From contig NZ_MSCW01000006.1 in the NCBI RefSeq assembly GCF_001981305.1, positions 240,076 to 304,075 on the forward strand: a stretch of DNA of 64,000 nucleotides, in the 5' to 3' direction. How positions within the stretch are numbered: the first letter of the stretch is position 1; every line of letters starts with the position of its first letter. Positions 1 to 8,800 of this stretch are shown here, one piece after another. A program made the position numbers and the translations under genes. The stretch is from Marinobacter lutaoensis. GTDB lineage: Bacteria; Pseudomonadota; Gammaproteobacteria; Pseudomonadales; Oleiphilaceae. The notes below the pieces were generated by a model that saw only the letters and a list, made by a program, of their open reading frames with translations, did no database searches and was not told the origin of the DNA.

Positions 1-818
1 TCGAGTTCCGGGTACGGAACGGCGACATCACGGGCACCGTGTCTGGTCCCCTGGGCGGCTGGACTTTGAGCGACGACACGCCGGATCCGCTTGCCGAGTT
101 CGGCATGGCGCCCTGGCGCCCGGAGATCCCCCCGGTTATCGGCCAGATCACCGAGGACGGCCGTGCCGGGGCCGCCGGTCTGCGGGTCGGGGACCGGGTC
201 GTGGCGGTGAATGGCGAGCCGATCGCCAGTTGGTATGATCTGGTCGAACATGTCCGGAGCTCGCCGGAACAGCCGCTGCGCCTGACCGTCGAACGGGGCG
301 ACGCCGAGCAGGTTCTGGTCGTCACACCCGCCCGCCGGACCCTGGAAAACGGCGAGGTGGTTGGCTTTGTTGGCGCGGGCGTGCAGCCGGTGACGTGGCC
401 AGACGAGATGATTCAGAACGTTCGCTACGGCCCCCTGGCGGCCATTCCCCAGGCCATTGCAGAAACCTGGGCTGACACCCGGCTGACGCTGGTCGCCATC
501 CAGAAAATGGTGACCGGGCTGCTGTCGCCCACCAATCTCAGTGGCCCGATCACCATCGCCCGGGTGGCGGAGGCGAGCGTGAGTTCCGGGTTGGAGGATT
601 TCATCGGCTTTCTTGCCTACCTGAGCGTCAGTCTCGGGGTGTTGAACCTGTTGCCGGTGCCGGTTCTGGACGGTGGTCACATCCTCTACTATGCGATCGA
701 GGCGATCCGGCGCAGGCCGTTGTCCGAACAGGCGCAGGCCATCGGCTTACGAATCGGTATGGCTTTGATTCTTACTTTAATGGTGTTTGCTCTTTACAAC
801 GACCTGATGCGGTTGTGA
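1..818 (+). CDS. rseP: RseP, site-2 intramembrane zinc protease (3' part)
   Basis: The reading frame is open from base 3, so the gene begins upstream of the window and its N-terminal HExxH motif is not visible. What remains is a PDZ domain (ITEDGRAGAAGLRVGDRVVA), the conserved LLPVPVLDGGH segment whose aspartate is the third zinc ligand in this family, and a C-terminal hydrophobic helix. RseP is an inner-membrane protease that cleaves RseA to release sigma-E and also clears remnant signal peptides. The following bamA gene, 40 bases on, is the usual gammaproteobacterial neighbour. Confidence 0.95.
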   Translation, partial: EFRVRNGDITGTVSGPLGGWTLSDDTPDPLAEFGMAPWRPEIPPVIGQITEDGRAGAAGLRVGDRVVAVNGEPIASWYDLVEHVRSSPEQPLRLTVERGDAEQVLVVTPARRTLENGEVVGFVGAGVQPVTWPDEMIQNVRYGPLAAIPQAIAETWADTRLTLVAIQKMVTGLLSPTNLSGPITIARVAEASVSSGLEDFIGFLAYLSVSLGVLNLLPVPVLDGGHILYYAIEAIRRRPLSEQAQAIGLRIGMALILTLMVFALYNDLMRL

Positions 819-860
819 GAATTGCGGCTCCTTACGCGCATTAACCAGGCGAAATAGTTG

Positions 861-3179
861 ATGAGACGTTCTCTTCTAGGAGTAGCCGTGGGCCTCGCTG
901 TTGCCTCCATGGGCATGAAGCCGGCGCTTGCGGATCAGTTTACGGTTGCGGATATTGAAGTCGAAGGGCTCCAGCGGGTTTCTGCCGGTACGGTTTTCTC
1001 CGCGTTTCCGGTGGGGATCGGTGAGCAGGTGGACGAGACCGAGCTGTCCTCCGCCATCAAGGCACTGTTCAGGACCGGGCTGTTCACCGACATCGAGGCC
1101 AGTCGCGACGGCGATGTCCTGATCCTGAGCGTGCGGGAGCGCCCATCGATCAGCTCCATCGAAATCGAAGGCAACAAAGCCATCGAAACCGACATGCTGA
1201 TGGAGGCGCTGGCCGGCGCCGGACTTCAGGAGGGGCAGGTGTTCCGGCGCGCCACCCTCGAGCGTCTGGAGCTGGAAATCCTGCGCTCCTACATCGCCCA
1301 GGGCCGTTACAACGCGCGGGTCAAGGCCACCGCCGAGGAGCTGCCCCGCAACCGGGTCGCCATCCGCCTGGACATCAACGAAGGCGACGTGGCCGCCATT
1401 CAGCACATCAACATCATCGGCAACCGGGACTTCAGCGAAGAAGAGTTGCTGGACCTGTTCGAACTGGAAACCACCAGCTGGTGGAATTCCATCACCAACG
1501 CCGACAAATATGCCCGGGAGCGTCTCAGCGGCGACCTGGAGAGCCTGCGCTCCTTCTATCTGGACCGCGGCTACCTGGACTTCTCGGTGGAGTCGAGCCA
1601 AGTGTCGATTTCCCCCGACAAGCGTCAGGTGTTCATCGCCATCGCCATCAACGAGGGAGAGCAGTACACCATTTCCGACATCAAGCTCCGGGGCAACCTG
1701 GTGGTCGGCGAGGAGGAATTGCGCAAGCTGATACCGGTCAAACCCGGCGACGTCTTTTCCCGGGCTCGCATGACGGCGATTTCCGAGGCCCTGGCGTTCC
1801 GCCTGGGTAAGGAGGGGTACGCCTTCGCCAACGTCAACGCGGTGCCGGAACCGGCGGATGACCACACCGCCTCGGTGACCTTCTTCGTGGATCCCGGCAA
1901 GCGTGCCTACGTGCGCCGCGTCAACTTCGAGGGCAACGTCTCCACCCGTGACGAGGTGCTGCGTCAGGAGATGACCCAGATGGAAGGCGGCGTGGCCTCC
2001 TCCGACCGGATCGAGTTCTCCAAGACCCGTCTGGAGCGCCTGGGCTTTTTCAAAAGCGTGAACGTGGAGACCGTGCCGGTTCCCGGCACCGATGACCTGG
2101 TGGACGTCAACTACACCGTGGAGGAGCAGCCCACGGGCAGCCTGTCCGCGTCCATCGGCTTCTCCCAGGATTCCGGGATCATCCTTGGTGCCAGTGTTTC
2201 CGAGAACAACTTTTTCGGCTCCGGCAAGCGGGTGTCCTTCGGGGTGAATGCCAGCGACTCGGTGAAGAGCGCCAACGTGTCCTACCTCAACCCGTACTAC
2301 ACCGTTGACGGTGTCAGCCGGGGCTTCAGCGTGTTCGCGCGTGAGACCGACTACGAGGAGGAGGACATCTCTTCCTACCTCCTGGACGAATACGGCGGGC
2401 GCCTGACCTTCGGCTACCCGACCGACAGCATCACCCGCCTGAGTTTCGGGCTGGGCTACACCCGGTCCAACATCAAGGCCGGCCTCTATACCGCTCAGGA
2501 AGTCCGCGAATTCATGGCGGAGGAAGGGAGCTCCTTCGACAACTACTTCCTGTTTGGTACCTGGCGTCGCAGCACCCTCAACCGCGGCGTGCTGCCGACC
2601 GACGGCTTCAGCCACTCCCTGTCTCTGGACGTGGCTGTGCCGGGCAGCGACCTGACCTTCTACAAGCTCACCCACAAGACCGATTTCTATTTCCCCATCA
2701 GCGACGACCAGCGTTGGGTCCTGCGGGCGCGTACGGAAATCGGCTATGGTGACGGTTACGGCGACCGTACCCAGATGCCGTTCTACGAGCACTTCTATTC
2801 CGGTGGCTACGGCTCCGTCCGGGGCTACGAGGCGAACTCGCTGGGCCTGCGGGCGACCAACAGCCAGTACGACCTCTCGGATCCCGACCCGTTCGGCGGC
2901 AACCTGCTGACCGAGGGCGGCCTGGAGCTGATCACACCGACGCCGTTTGCCGGCGATACCCGCTCGATGCGGACCTCTGTGTTCCTGGATGCCGGTCAGG
3001 TGTTCGATACCGAACGGGGATATGACCCGGAGCTGGGCGAAATTCGCCTGTCGGCCGGTATTGGCTTCCAATGGATCACGGCGGTGGGTCCGCTCGCCTT
3101 CAGCCTGGCGCAGCCGCTGAACGACAAACCGGGCGACAAAACCCAGGTGTTCCAGTTCTCTCTCGGCCAGACATTCTGA
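861..3179 (+). CDS. bamA: BamA, outer membrane protein assembly factor
   Basis: A 772-aa Omp85-family protein that inserts beta-barrel proteins into the outer membrane. It has a signal peptide ending near LALA/DQ, five POTRA repeats (about residues 25-425) and a C-terminal 16-strand barrel. The VRGYE loop-6 motif lies near residue 652 and the chain ends in phenylalanine, as outer-membrane proteins do. ATG at 861 is preferred over the TTG one codon earlier. It lies between rseP and skp, which fits an envelope-stress (sigma-E) supplied operon. Confidence 0.97.
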   Translation: MRRSLLGVAVGLAVASMGMKPALADQFTVADIEVEGLQRVSAGTVFSAFPVGIGEQVDETELSSAIKALFRTGLFTDIEASRDGDVLILSVRERPSISSIEIEGNKAIETDMLMEALAGAGLQEGQVFRRATLERLELEILRSYIAQGRYNARVKATAEELPRNRVAIRLDINEGDVAAIQHINIIGNRDFSEEELLDLFELETTSWWNSITNADKYARERLSGDLESLRSFYLDRGYLDFSVESSQVSISPDKRQVFIAIAINEGEQYTISDIKLRGNLVVGEEELRKLIPVKPGDVFSRARMTAISEALAFRLGKEGYAFANVNAVPEPADDHTASVTFFVDPGKRAYVRRVNFEGNVSTRDEVLRQEMTQMEGGVASSDRIEFSKTRLERLGFFKSVNVETVPVPGTDDLVDVNYTVEEQPTGSLSASIGFSQDSGIILGASVSENNFFGSGKRVSFGVNASDSVKSANVSYLNPYYTVDGVSRGFSVFARETDYEEEDISSYLLDEYGGRLTFGYPTDSITRLSFGLGYTRSNIKAGLYTAQEVREFMAEEGSSFDNYFLFGTWRRSTLNRGVLPTDGFSHSLSLDVAVPGSDLTFYKLTHKTDFYFPISDDQRWVLRARTEIGYGDGYGDRTQMPFYEHFYSGGYGSVRGYEANSLGLRATNSQYDLSDPDPFGGNLLTEGGLELITPTPFAGDTRSMRTSVFLDAGQVFDTERGYDPELGEIRLSAGIGFQWITAVGPLAFSLAQPLNDKPGDKTQVFQFSLGQTF

Positions 3180-3228
3180 CGGCCGGGCCCACAATCATAA
3201 GGAACGGATGAAACGAAGGAGAATCCCG

Positions 3229-3726
3229 ATGTTGCGAATCAAACCCCTGCTGGCGGCCCTGTTGCTGCTGGCCAGCACCTCGGTGATGGCCGAGACCCGG
3301 ATCGGCGTGGTGGACCTGCGCCAGGCCCTGTTTTCCTCCAACGATGCCAAGGCGTTCAGCGAAACCCTGCAAAAGGACTTCTCTGCGGACGAAGCCAAGG
3401 TACGGGACGTGCAGGAAGAAGCCCGCAAGCTCAAGGAGCGCCTGGAGAAGGACGGCGCCATGATGAACGAGAGCGAGCGCAACCAGCTGGCCGGTGAGTT
3501 CCAGGACAAGGTCAAGGAGTTCAATTTCCTCAAGCAACGCCTGGATACCGCAGTGGCGAAGCGGAAGCAGGCGTTTCTTGATGACGCCCGTCCGGAAGTG
3601 GATGCCGCCGTCAAGGAACTGCTGGAAGAGCACGACCTGGACCTGATCCTGCCAAGCGAGGCGGTGGTCTACGTCAAGCCGGAACTGAACCTGACCGCCG
3701 AGTTGCTGGAAAAACTGAACCGCTGA
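3229..3726 (+). CDS. skp: Skp/OmpH periplasmic chaperone
   Basis: A 165-aa OmpH-family chaperone that holds unfolded outer-membrane proteins in the periplasm before they reach BamA. It has a signal peptide ([15 protein letters not shown]), then [12 protein letters not shown] and a charged coiled coil forming the tentacles. An in-frame ATG lies 21 bases upstream at 3208, but AAGGAG at 3216-3221 is ideally spaced for the ATG at 3229, which also gives a normal signal peptide. It lies directly downstream of bamA and before lpxD. Confidence 0.93.
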   Translation: MLRIKPLLAALLLLASTSVMAETRIGVVDLRQALFSSNDAKAFSETLQKDFSADEAKVRDVQEEARKLKERLEKDGAMMNESERNQLAGEFQDKVKEFNFLKQRLDTAVAKRKQAFLDDARPEVDAAVKELLEEHDLDLILPSEAVVYVKPELNLTAELLEKLNR

Positions 3727-3772
3727 CCGACGGGCGGGAGACTTCGCCCCGGTTGGTGCCCTGGAGCATGTC

Positions 3773-4798
3773 ATGACAGAACGCGCATATCGGTTGGGTG
3801 AGATTGCCGAGGCCCTGGGGGCGGAGTTGCGGGGCGACAGCGAGCTGCGCATTACCGGGTTGGCCACCCTGCAGGCGGCCGGCCCCGGCCAGATCAGCTT
3901 TCTTGCCAATCCATCCTACGCCAAGTACCTGGCCCAGACCCGGGCGTCGGCTGTGATCCTGTCCCCGGCCGCCGCCAAGGACTGCCGCACCGACATGCTG
4001 GTGCTGGACAACCCCTATCTGGGGTATGCCCGGCTGAGCCACTGGTTCGACCCGGCACCGGTGGCCGAGCCGGGCACCCACCCCACGGCGGTGATCGACC
4101 CCTCGGCGTCCGTGGCCGATACGGCCTGCATCGGTCCCCACGTGGTGGTGGCGGCGCAGGCTCGGATCGAAGATAACGTCGTGATCGGCGCCGGCTCGGT
4201 GATCGGTGCCCGTTGTCGCATTGGCCGCGATACCCGGATTCACCCGCGGGTGACCCTGGCCCATGACGTGGTTGTCGGCCAGCGTTGTCATCTGCTCAGC
4301 GGCGCGGTCATCGGTTCCGACGGCTTCGGTTTCGCCAACGAGCGGGGCGTCTGGCACCGGATCGCCCAGCTGGGGCGGGTGGTGCTCGGGGACGACGTGG
4401 AAGTCGGCGCCAATACCACCATCGACCGGGGCGCGCTGGACGATACCGTGATCGGCAATGGCGTGAAGCTGGATAATCTCATCCAGATCGCCCATAACGT
4501 TCACATTGGCGATCACAGTGCCATGGCGGCCAAGGTTGGCATTGCGGGCAGCACCCGGATCGGCCGTCATTGTGTGTTTGGGGGCGCCTCCGGAGTGGCC
4601 GGCCACCTCGACATCGCCGACCATGTCCATCTGACCGGCATGACGCTGGTCACCGGTGACATTCGGGAACCGGGGGTCTACTCGTCGGGCACCGGTACCG
4701 ACACCAACCGTCAGTGGCGCAAGAACGCCGTGCGATTCCGTCAGCTGGACGCGCTGGCGCGGCGGCTCAAGGAACTGGAAAAAAAATTAGAGGGCTGA
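3773..4798 (+). CDS. lpxD: LpxD, UDP-3-O-(3-hydroxyacyl)glucosamine N-acyltransferase
   Basis: A 341-aa lipid A enzyme that adds the N-linked hydroxyacyl chain to UDP-3-O-acyl-glucosamine. The N-terminal LpxD domain (about residues 1-100, with [18 protein letters not shown]) is followed by a left-handed beta-helix of hexapeptide repeats ([17 protein letters not shown]) containing the NVHIGDH region, and a C-terminal helix ([14 protein letters not shown]). GGAG lies upstream of the ATG. It is followed within 10 bases by fabZ. Confidence 0.96.
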   Translation: MTERAYRLGEIAEALGAELRGDSELRITGLATLQAAGPGQISFLANPSYAKYLAQTRASAVILSPAAAKDCRTDMLVLDNPYLGYARLSHWFDPAPVAEPGTHPTAVIDPSASVADTACIGPHVVVAAQARIEDNVVIGAGSVIGARCRIGRDTRIHPRVTLAHDVVVGQRCHLLSGAVIGSDGFGFANERGVWHRIAQLGRVVLGDDVEVGANTTIDRGALDDTVIGNGVKLDNLIQIAHNVHIGDHSAMAAKVGIAGSTRIGRHCVFGGASGVAGHLDIADHVHLTGMTLVTGDIREPGVYSSGTGTDTNRQWRKNAVRFRQLDALARRLKELEKKLEG

Positions 4799-4808
4799 GG
4801 CCAAAAAC

Positions 4809-5246
4809 ATGATGGATATCCATGAAATTCTGGAGTACCTGCCACACCGGTACCCGTTCCTGCTGGTGGATCGGGTGACCGAGCTGGAGCAGGGCAAATC
4901 GATCAAGGGCTATAAGAACGTTTCGTACAACGAGCCCTTCTTTCAGGGGCATTTCCCGAACAACCCCATCATGCCGGGAGTGCTGATCATCGAGGCCATG
5001 GCCCAGCTGTCGGGGATCCTCGGATTTGTGACCGTGGGCCGGAAACCCGCGGACGGCGTGGTACAATACCTCGCCGGTTCCAGCAAGGTCCGTTTCAAAC
5101 GCCCGGTGTTGCCGGGGGACCGCCTGTGCATGGAGTCGGAGTTCGTCTCGGGAAAACGGGGTATCTGGAAATTTGATTGCCGCGCACTGGTTGACGGTGA
5201 GGTCGTGTGCGTGGCGGAAGTTTTGACCGCTGAGAGAGAAGTTTGA
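4809..5246 (+). CDS. fabZ: FabZ, 3-hydroxyacyl-ACP dehydratase
   Basis: A 145-aa hot-dog-fold dehydratase of fatty-acid elongation. The catalytic histidine is in [12 protein letters not shown] and the catalytic glutamate in [11 protein letters not shown] second ATG directly follows the first, so the start could be either codon. The stop codon shares one base with the lpxA ATG (TGATG at 5244-5248), indicating translational coupling. Its place between lpxD and lpxA reflects competition for the hydroxyacyl-ACP pool. Confidence 0.97.
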   Translation: MMDIHEILEYLPHRYPFLLVDRVTELEQGKSIKGYKNVSYNEPFFQGHFPNNPIMPGVLIIEAMAQLSGILGFVTVGRKPADGVVQYLAGSSKVRFKRPVLPGDRLCMESEFVSGKRGIWKFDCRALVDGEVVCVAEVLTAEREV

Positions 5247-6037
5247 TGGCGACAAATGACTGGTCGGGTGTCCATCCTCAGGCGATTGTGGACCCATCAG
5301 CCAAGCTTGCGGACAACGTCACCGTTGGCCCCTGGAGCTACATCGGTCCCGGCGTCGAAATCGGCGAGGGGACCGAAATCCTTTCCCACGTCGTGATCAA
5401 GGGGCCGACGGTCATCGGCCGCAACAACCGGATCTTCCAGTTCGCCAGCATCGGCGAGGAATGCCAGGATAAGAAGTACGCTGGCGAGCCGACCACCTTG
5501 ATCATCGGCGACAACAACGTGATCCGCGAAAACTGCACCATCCACCGCGGCACGGTCCAGGACAAGGGCGAAACCCGCATCGGCAGCGGCAACCTGCTGA
5601 TGGCCTACGTGCACGTCGCCCACGACTGCGTGGTGGGGGATAACACCATCCTGGCCAACTGCGCGACCCTGGCCGGCCATGTGTCCGTGGGTGACTACGC
5701 CATTCTGGGCGGAGGCACCATGGTGCACCAGTTCTGCCACATCGGGCCCCACAGCATGGCCGCCGGCGGCAGTATCGTGCTCAAGGACATTCCCGCGTAC
5801 GTAATGGCCAGCGGGCAGTCCGCCCGTCCGCACGGCCTGAATGTCGAAGGCCTTCGGCGCCGGGGGTTCAGCAAGGACGTGCTGCTGACCCTGCGCCGGG
5901 CCTACAAGGTGATCTATCGGCAGGGCCTGACCACGGAGCAGGCGGTCGAGGAGCTGGAGCGCCAGTACGGCGACGTGCCCGAGGTCCGTCCGCTGATCGA
6001 TTCCCTGCGCGGCGCCGACCGCGGCATCATCCGCTGA
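5246..6037 (+). CDS. lpxA: LpxA, UDP-GlcNAc O-acyltransferase
   Basis: A 263-aa acyltransferase that catalyses the first step of lipid A synthesis in the cytoplasm. Hexapeptide repeats fill the first two thirds (VTVGPWSYIGPGVEIGEGTE), with the family's catalytic-region sequence AYVHVAHDCVVGD and the HQFCHIGPHSMAAGG stretch, then a helical C-terminal domain. ATG at 5246 overlaps the fabZ stop by one base. A TTG just upstream is not needed. Confidence 0.97.
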   Translation: MATNDWSGVHPQAIVDPSAKLADNVTVGPWSYIGPGVEIGEGTEILSHVVIKGPTVIGRNNRIFQFASIGEECQDKKYAGEPTTLIIGDNNVIRENCTIHRGTVQDKGETRIGSGNLLMAYVHVAHDCVVGDNTILANCATLAGHVSVGDYAILGGGTMVHQFCHIGPHSMAAGGSIVLKDIPAYVMASGQSARPHGLNVEGLRRRGFSKDVLLTLRRAYKVIYRQGLTTEQAVEELERQYGDVPEVRPLIDSLRGADRGIIR

Positions 6038-6074
6038 CCTGCGGTCCGAGCGCCAGCCGAGTCCTTTTCCCCCG

Positions 6075-7235
6075 ATGACCCCATCACGCCGTCTGACCAT
6101 TGCCATGATTGCCGGCGAGGCATCGGGGGACATCCTCGGTGCTGGCCTGATCCGGGCCCTGCGCCGCCGTTATCCGGATGCCCGGTTCGTCGGCATCGGC
6201 GGCGATGAGATGATCGCCGAAGGCTTTCATTCGCTGGTCCCCATGGAGCGCCTGTCGGTGATGGGGCTGGTGGAAGTGCTGGGTCGCATCCGGGAGCTGT
6301 TCCAGATCCGCCGGCGTCTGTTGGATTACCTGCTGGACAATCGCCCAGACGTGGTGATCGGTATCGACTCGCCGGATTTCACCCTTGCGGTCGAACGGCG
6401 CTGCCGGGAGGCCGGCATCGCCACCGTCCATTACGTCAGCCCCTCCGTTTGGGCTTGGCGCCAGAGCCGCATCCATACCATCGCCCGGTCGGTCGATCTG
6501 ATGCTGACGCTGTTCCCGTTTGAAGCCCGTTTCTATGAAGAGCACGATGTGCCGGTCGCGTTCGTCGGTCACCCCCTGGCGGACCGGGTTCCGATGATGC
6601 CCGATCCGGCCTCGGCCCGGTCGGCACTGGGGCTGGTACCCGACGCACCGGTGCTGGCGGTGTTGCCAGGCAGCCGGGCCGGCGAGGTGGCCCGGCTGGG
6701 TGGTCTGTTTCTTGATACCGCCCGCTGGCTGCAGGATCGCCAGTCGGACCTGCAGCTGGTCATTCCCTGCGTCAACCGCGAGCGGGAGCGGCAGATCCGG
6801 GCGCTGGTGGCCCAACGGGCGGTTCAGTTGCCGGTGACCATTGTCCGGGGGCAATCGCGGCGGGTGATGGCGGCTGCGGACGTCGTGCTGCTGGCCTCCG
6901 GTACCGCGACCCTCGAGGCCATGTTGCTGAAGAAGCCTATGGTGGTTGGATACCGCCTGAGCGCCATCAGCTACCGGTTGTTGTCCCGGCTGGTCAGCGT
7001 GCCCCACGTGGCGCTGCCCAATCTGCTGGCCGGCGAGTCCCTGGTCCCCGAGCGGCTCCAGGACGAAGCGACGCCCGAGACGCTGGGGGCGGACGTGCTG
7101 CACTGGTTGCGGGACGACGCCGGTCGCGAGCGCCTGGTGGCCCGCTTCACCGAGCTGCACCGGACCCTGCGCCGGGATGCCGACGAGCGCGCGGCGGAGG
7201 CCGTGGCCGGCTTGCTGAAGCGGAGGACGGGCTGA
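6075..7235 (+). CDS. lpxB: LpxB, lipid-A-disaccharide synthase
   Basis: A 386-aa GT19-family glycosyltransferase that joins UDP-2,3-diacylglucosamine and lipid X to form the lipid A disaccharide. Family landmarks are [12 protein letters not shown] at the N-terminus, [21 protein letters not shown] and [11 protein letters not shown]. It ends at 7235 in a one-base overlap with the rnhB start, so the lpxD-fabZ-lpxA-lpxB-rnhB block is a tight operon. Confidence 0.97.
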   Translation: MTPSRRLTIAMIAGEASGDILGAGLIRALRRRYPDARFVGIGGDEMIAEGFHSLVPMERLSVMGLVEVLGRIRELFQIRRRLLDYLLDNRPDVVIGIDSPDFTLAVERRCREAGIATVHYVSPSVWAWRQSRIHTIARSVDLMLTLFPFEARFYEEHDVPVAFVGHPLADRVPMMPDPASARSALGLVPDAPVLAVLPGSRAGEVARLGGLFLDTARWLQDRQSDLQLVIPCVNRERERQIRALVAQRAVQLPVTIVRGQSRRVMAAADVVLLASGTATLEAMLLKKPMVVGYRLSAISYRLLSRLVSVPHVALPNLLAGESLVPERLQDEATPETLGADVLHWLRDDAGRERLVARFTELHRTLRRDADERAAEAVAGLLKRRTG

Positions 7236-7906
7236 TGGCGGGCAGGGCGCCGGCACCGTTTGTGTGTCGTTACCAGGGGCGGCTGCTGGCGGGGGTCGAT
7301 GAGGTTGGGCGAGGACCCCTGATCGGTGCGGTGGTGACCGCCGCGGTCATTCTGGATCCGGAACGGCCGATCCCGGGCCTGGCCGATTCCAAAAAACTGA
7401 CGGAACCCAAGCGCGAAGCCCTGTGTCAGGAAATCATGGACAAGGCGCTGGCCTGGAGCCTTGGCCGTTGCGACGCCGGGGAAATCGACCGCCTGAATAT
7501 CTATCAGGCGACGCTGGTGGCGATGGAACGGGCCGTGGCGGGGCTGGCCATTGCCCCCGAGTATGTGCTGGTGGACGGCAACCGATGCCCGACATGGCGC
7601 TGGCCGTCCGAGGCGGTGGTCAAGGGCGACAGCCGGGTACCGGTGATCAGTGCCGCCTCGATCCTGGCCAAGGTGGCGCGGGATCGGGAAATGGCAGCGC
7701 TGGATGGCCGGTACCCGGGTTACGGTCTGGCCCGGCACAAGGGCTACCCGACCCCGGAGCATCTGGAGGCGCTCCGGCGCCTGGGTCCAACCCCGGAACA
7801 CCGCCGTTCCTTCAGGCCCGTCCGGGACGCGCTTGAGCGGCTGGGGGGCCGGGAACGGGGCGGGGACGCGGCCGCGCCGTTCCCTACGGATTTGTTTGAA
7901 CGCTAG
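7235..7906 (+). CDS. rnhB: RnhB, ribonuclease HII
   Basis: A 223-aa RNase HII that removes RNA and single ribonucleotides from DNA. The active-site signature [12 protein letters not shown] is near residues 17-28, with downstream carboxylates in VLVDGN and the helix after [15 protein letters not shown]. It is slightly longer than the usual ~200 aa because of a polar C-terminal tail of about 25 residues. The start overlaps the lpxB stop by one base. Confidence 0.96.
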   Translation: MAGRAPAPFVCRYQGRLLAGVDEVGRGPLIGAVVTAAVILDPERPIPGLADSKKLTEPKREALCQEIMDKALAWSLGRCDAGEIDRLNIYQATLVAMERAVAGLAIAPEYVLVDGNRCPTWRWPSEAVVKGDSRVPVISAASILAKVARDREMAALDGRYPGYGLARHKGYPTPEHLEALRRLGPTPEHRRSFRPVRDALERLGGRERGGDAAAPFPTDLFER

Positions 7907-7909
7907 GGT

Positions 7910-7938
7910 TTGACAGGGGCGCCATCAATCCGTAATAT
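7910..7938 (+). promoter_or_regulatory. sigma-70 promoter of the initiator tRNA
   Basis: TTGACA at 7910-7915 and TAATAT at 7933-7938 are separated by exactly 17 bases. The following GC-rich GCGCC matches a discriminator typical of stringently controlled stable-RNA promoters. The mature tRNA begins about 47 bases downstream of the -10 box. Confidence 0.85.
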
Positions 7939-7985
7939 ACGCGCCACGTTGACGGGGGGTGTTCCCCGAAAAACGCCAAGTTTGA

Positions 7986-8062
<77 letters not shown>

Positions 8063-8066
8063 ATTC

Positions 8067-8094
8067 AAAAAGCCGGACATGCGTCCGGCTTTTT
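8067..8094 (+). terminator. Rho-independent terminator after tRNA-fMet
   Basis: A stem AAAAAGCCGGAC / GTCCGGCTTTTT with a four-base ATGC loop starts four bases after the tRNA CCA and ends in a T run. The A-rich left arm makes it possibly bidirectional. Confidence 0.92.
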
Positions 8095-8319
8095 GCGTTT
8101 ACGGACCCGAGTTGCCGTCCTGCCTCGGCGTCGATGTCCCTTCCTGGGCGGGGCTGGCAAAAAATTGCCCGAAAAATCAGCCGGTTCGTGTTTTTTGTTG
8201 CCAATATCTGTCGAAAAATTGACAAATTCTTAATTTGGTTGATGACCGCCTTCACATCCATAATGCTCCCCGTTTTATACAATTTCACAAAATTGACGAA
8301 AAAATGGTGAGTTCTGATC

Positions 8320-8766
8320 ATGAATCGCGTCATTAAAATGTCAGGCACGTGGGTGGCGGTGGCTTTTGCCGGCGCATTGCTCACGGGTTGCGGCGGGGGC
8401 GGCAGCTCCGGCTCGACAGCCAGCACGGCACCCGTGGATTCGGGTGACACGAGTGGTTCGAATGGAAGCGATTCTCCGGCCGTTGTGGACAAGACGGCAA
8501 CCCTGAGCTGGCTGGCGCCGGATCGCCGGGTCAATGGGGAGCAGATCAGTCCGAATGAGCTGATCAGCTATACCATCCGCTACGGCCAGGACCCGAACAA
8601 TCTGGACCAGAGCGTGGTCCTGGACGATGTGAGTGGCCAGGTCAGCGTGTCCTACACCATCGAAGACCTGGATGTGGGCACTTGGTATTTCACCATTCAG
8701 GTCCAGGATGCCAGCGGCCTGATGAGCGAACCCTCGGAAGCCGTCAGCAAGACCATCCAGTCCTGA
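8320..8766 (+). CDS. putative lipoprotein with fibronectin-type-III-like domain
   Basis: A 148-aa protein with a lipoprotein signal peptide whose lipobox reads LLTGC (cysteine at about residue 24), a low-complexity Gly/Ser linker, and one beta-sandwich of about 85 residues (ATLSWLAPDRRVNGE ... GTWYFTIQVQDASG) typical of a FN3 fold. It is probably anchored in the outer membrane; its ligand is unknown. GGTGAG at 8306-8311 is a plausible ribosome site. The AT-rich gap 8095-8319 contains two copies of AAATTGAC but no convincing promoter. Confidence 0.7.
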   Translation: MNRVIKMSGTWVAVAFAGALLTGCGGGGSSGSTASTAPVDSGDTSGSNGSDSPAVVDKTATLSWLAPDRRVNGEQISPNELISYTIRYGQDPNNLDQSVVLDDVSGQVSVSYTIEDLDVGTWYFTIQVQDASGLMSEPSEAVSKTIQS

Positions 8767-8800
8767 TACCGGACCGTTTCCCAGCCTGAAGTCCGCAGTC

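Noticed and set aside
876..3194. Long open frame of 772 codons antisense to bamA
   Set aside because: It mirrors the GC-rich bamA codon pattern, has no domain-like sequence, and the plus-strand frame is an unmistakable BamA. The same applies to long antisense frames over lpxB, the sensor kinase gene, topB, mksB, xdhB and the PucD-like gene.
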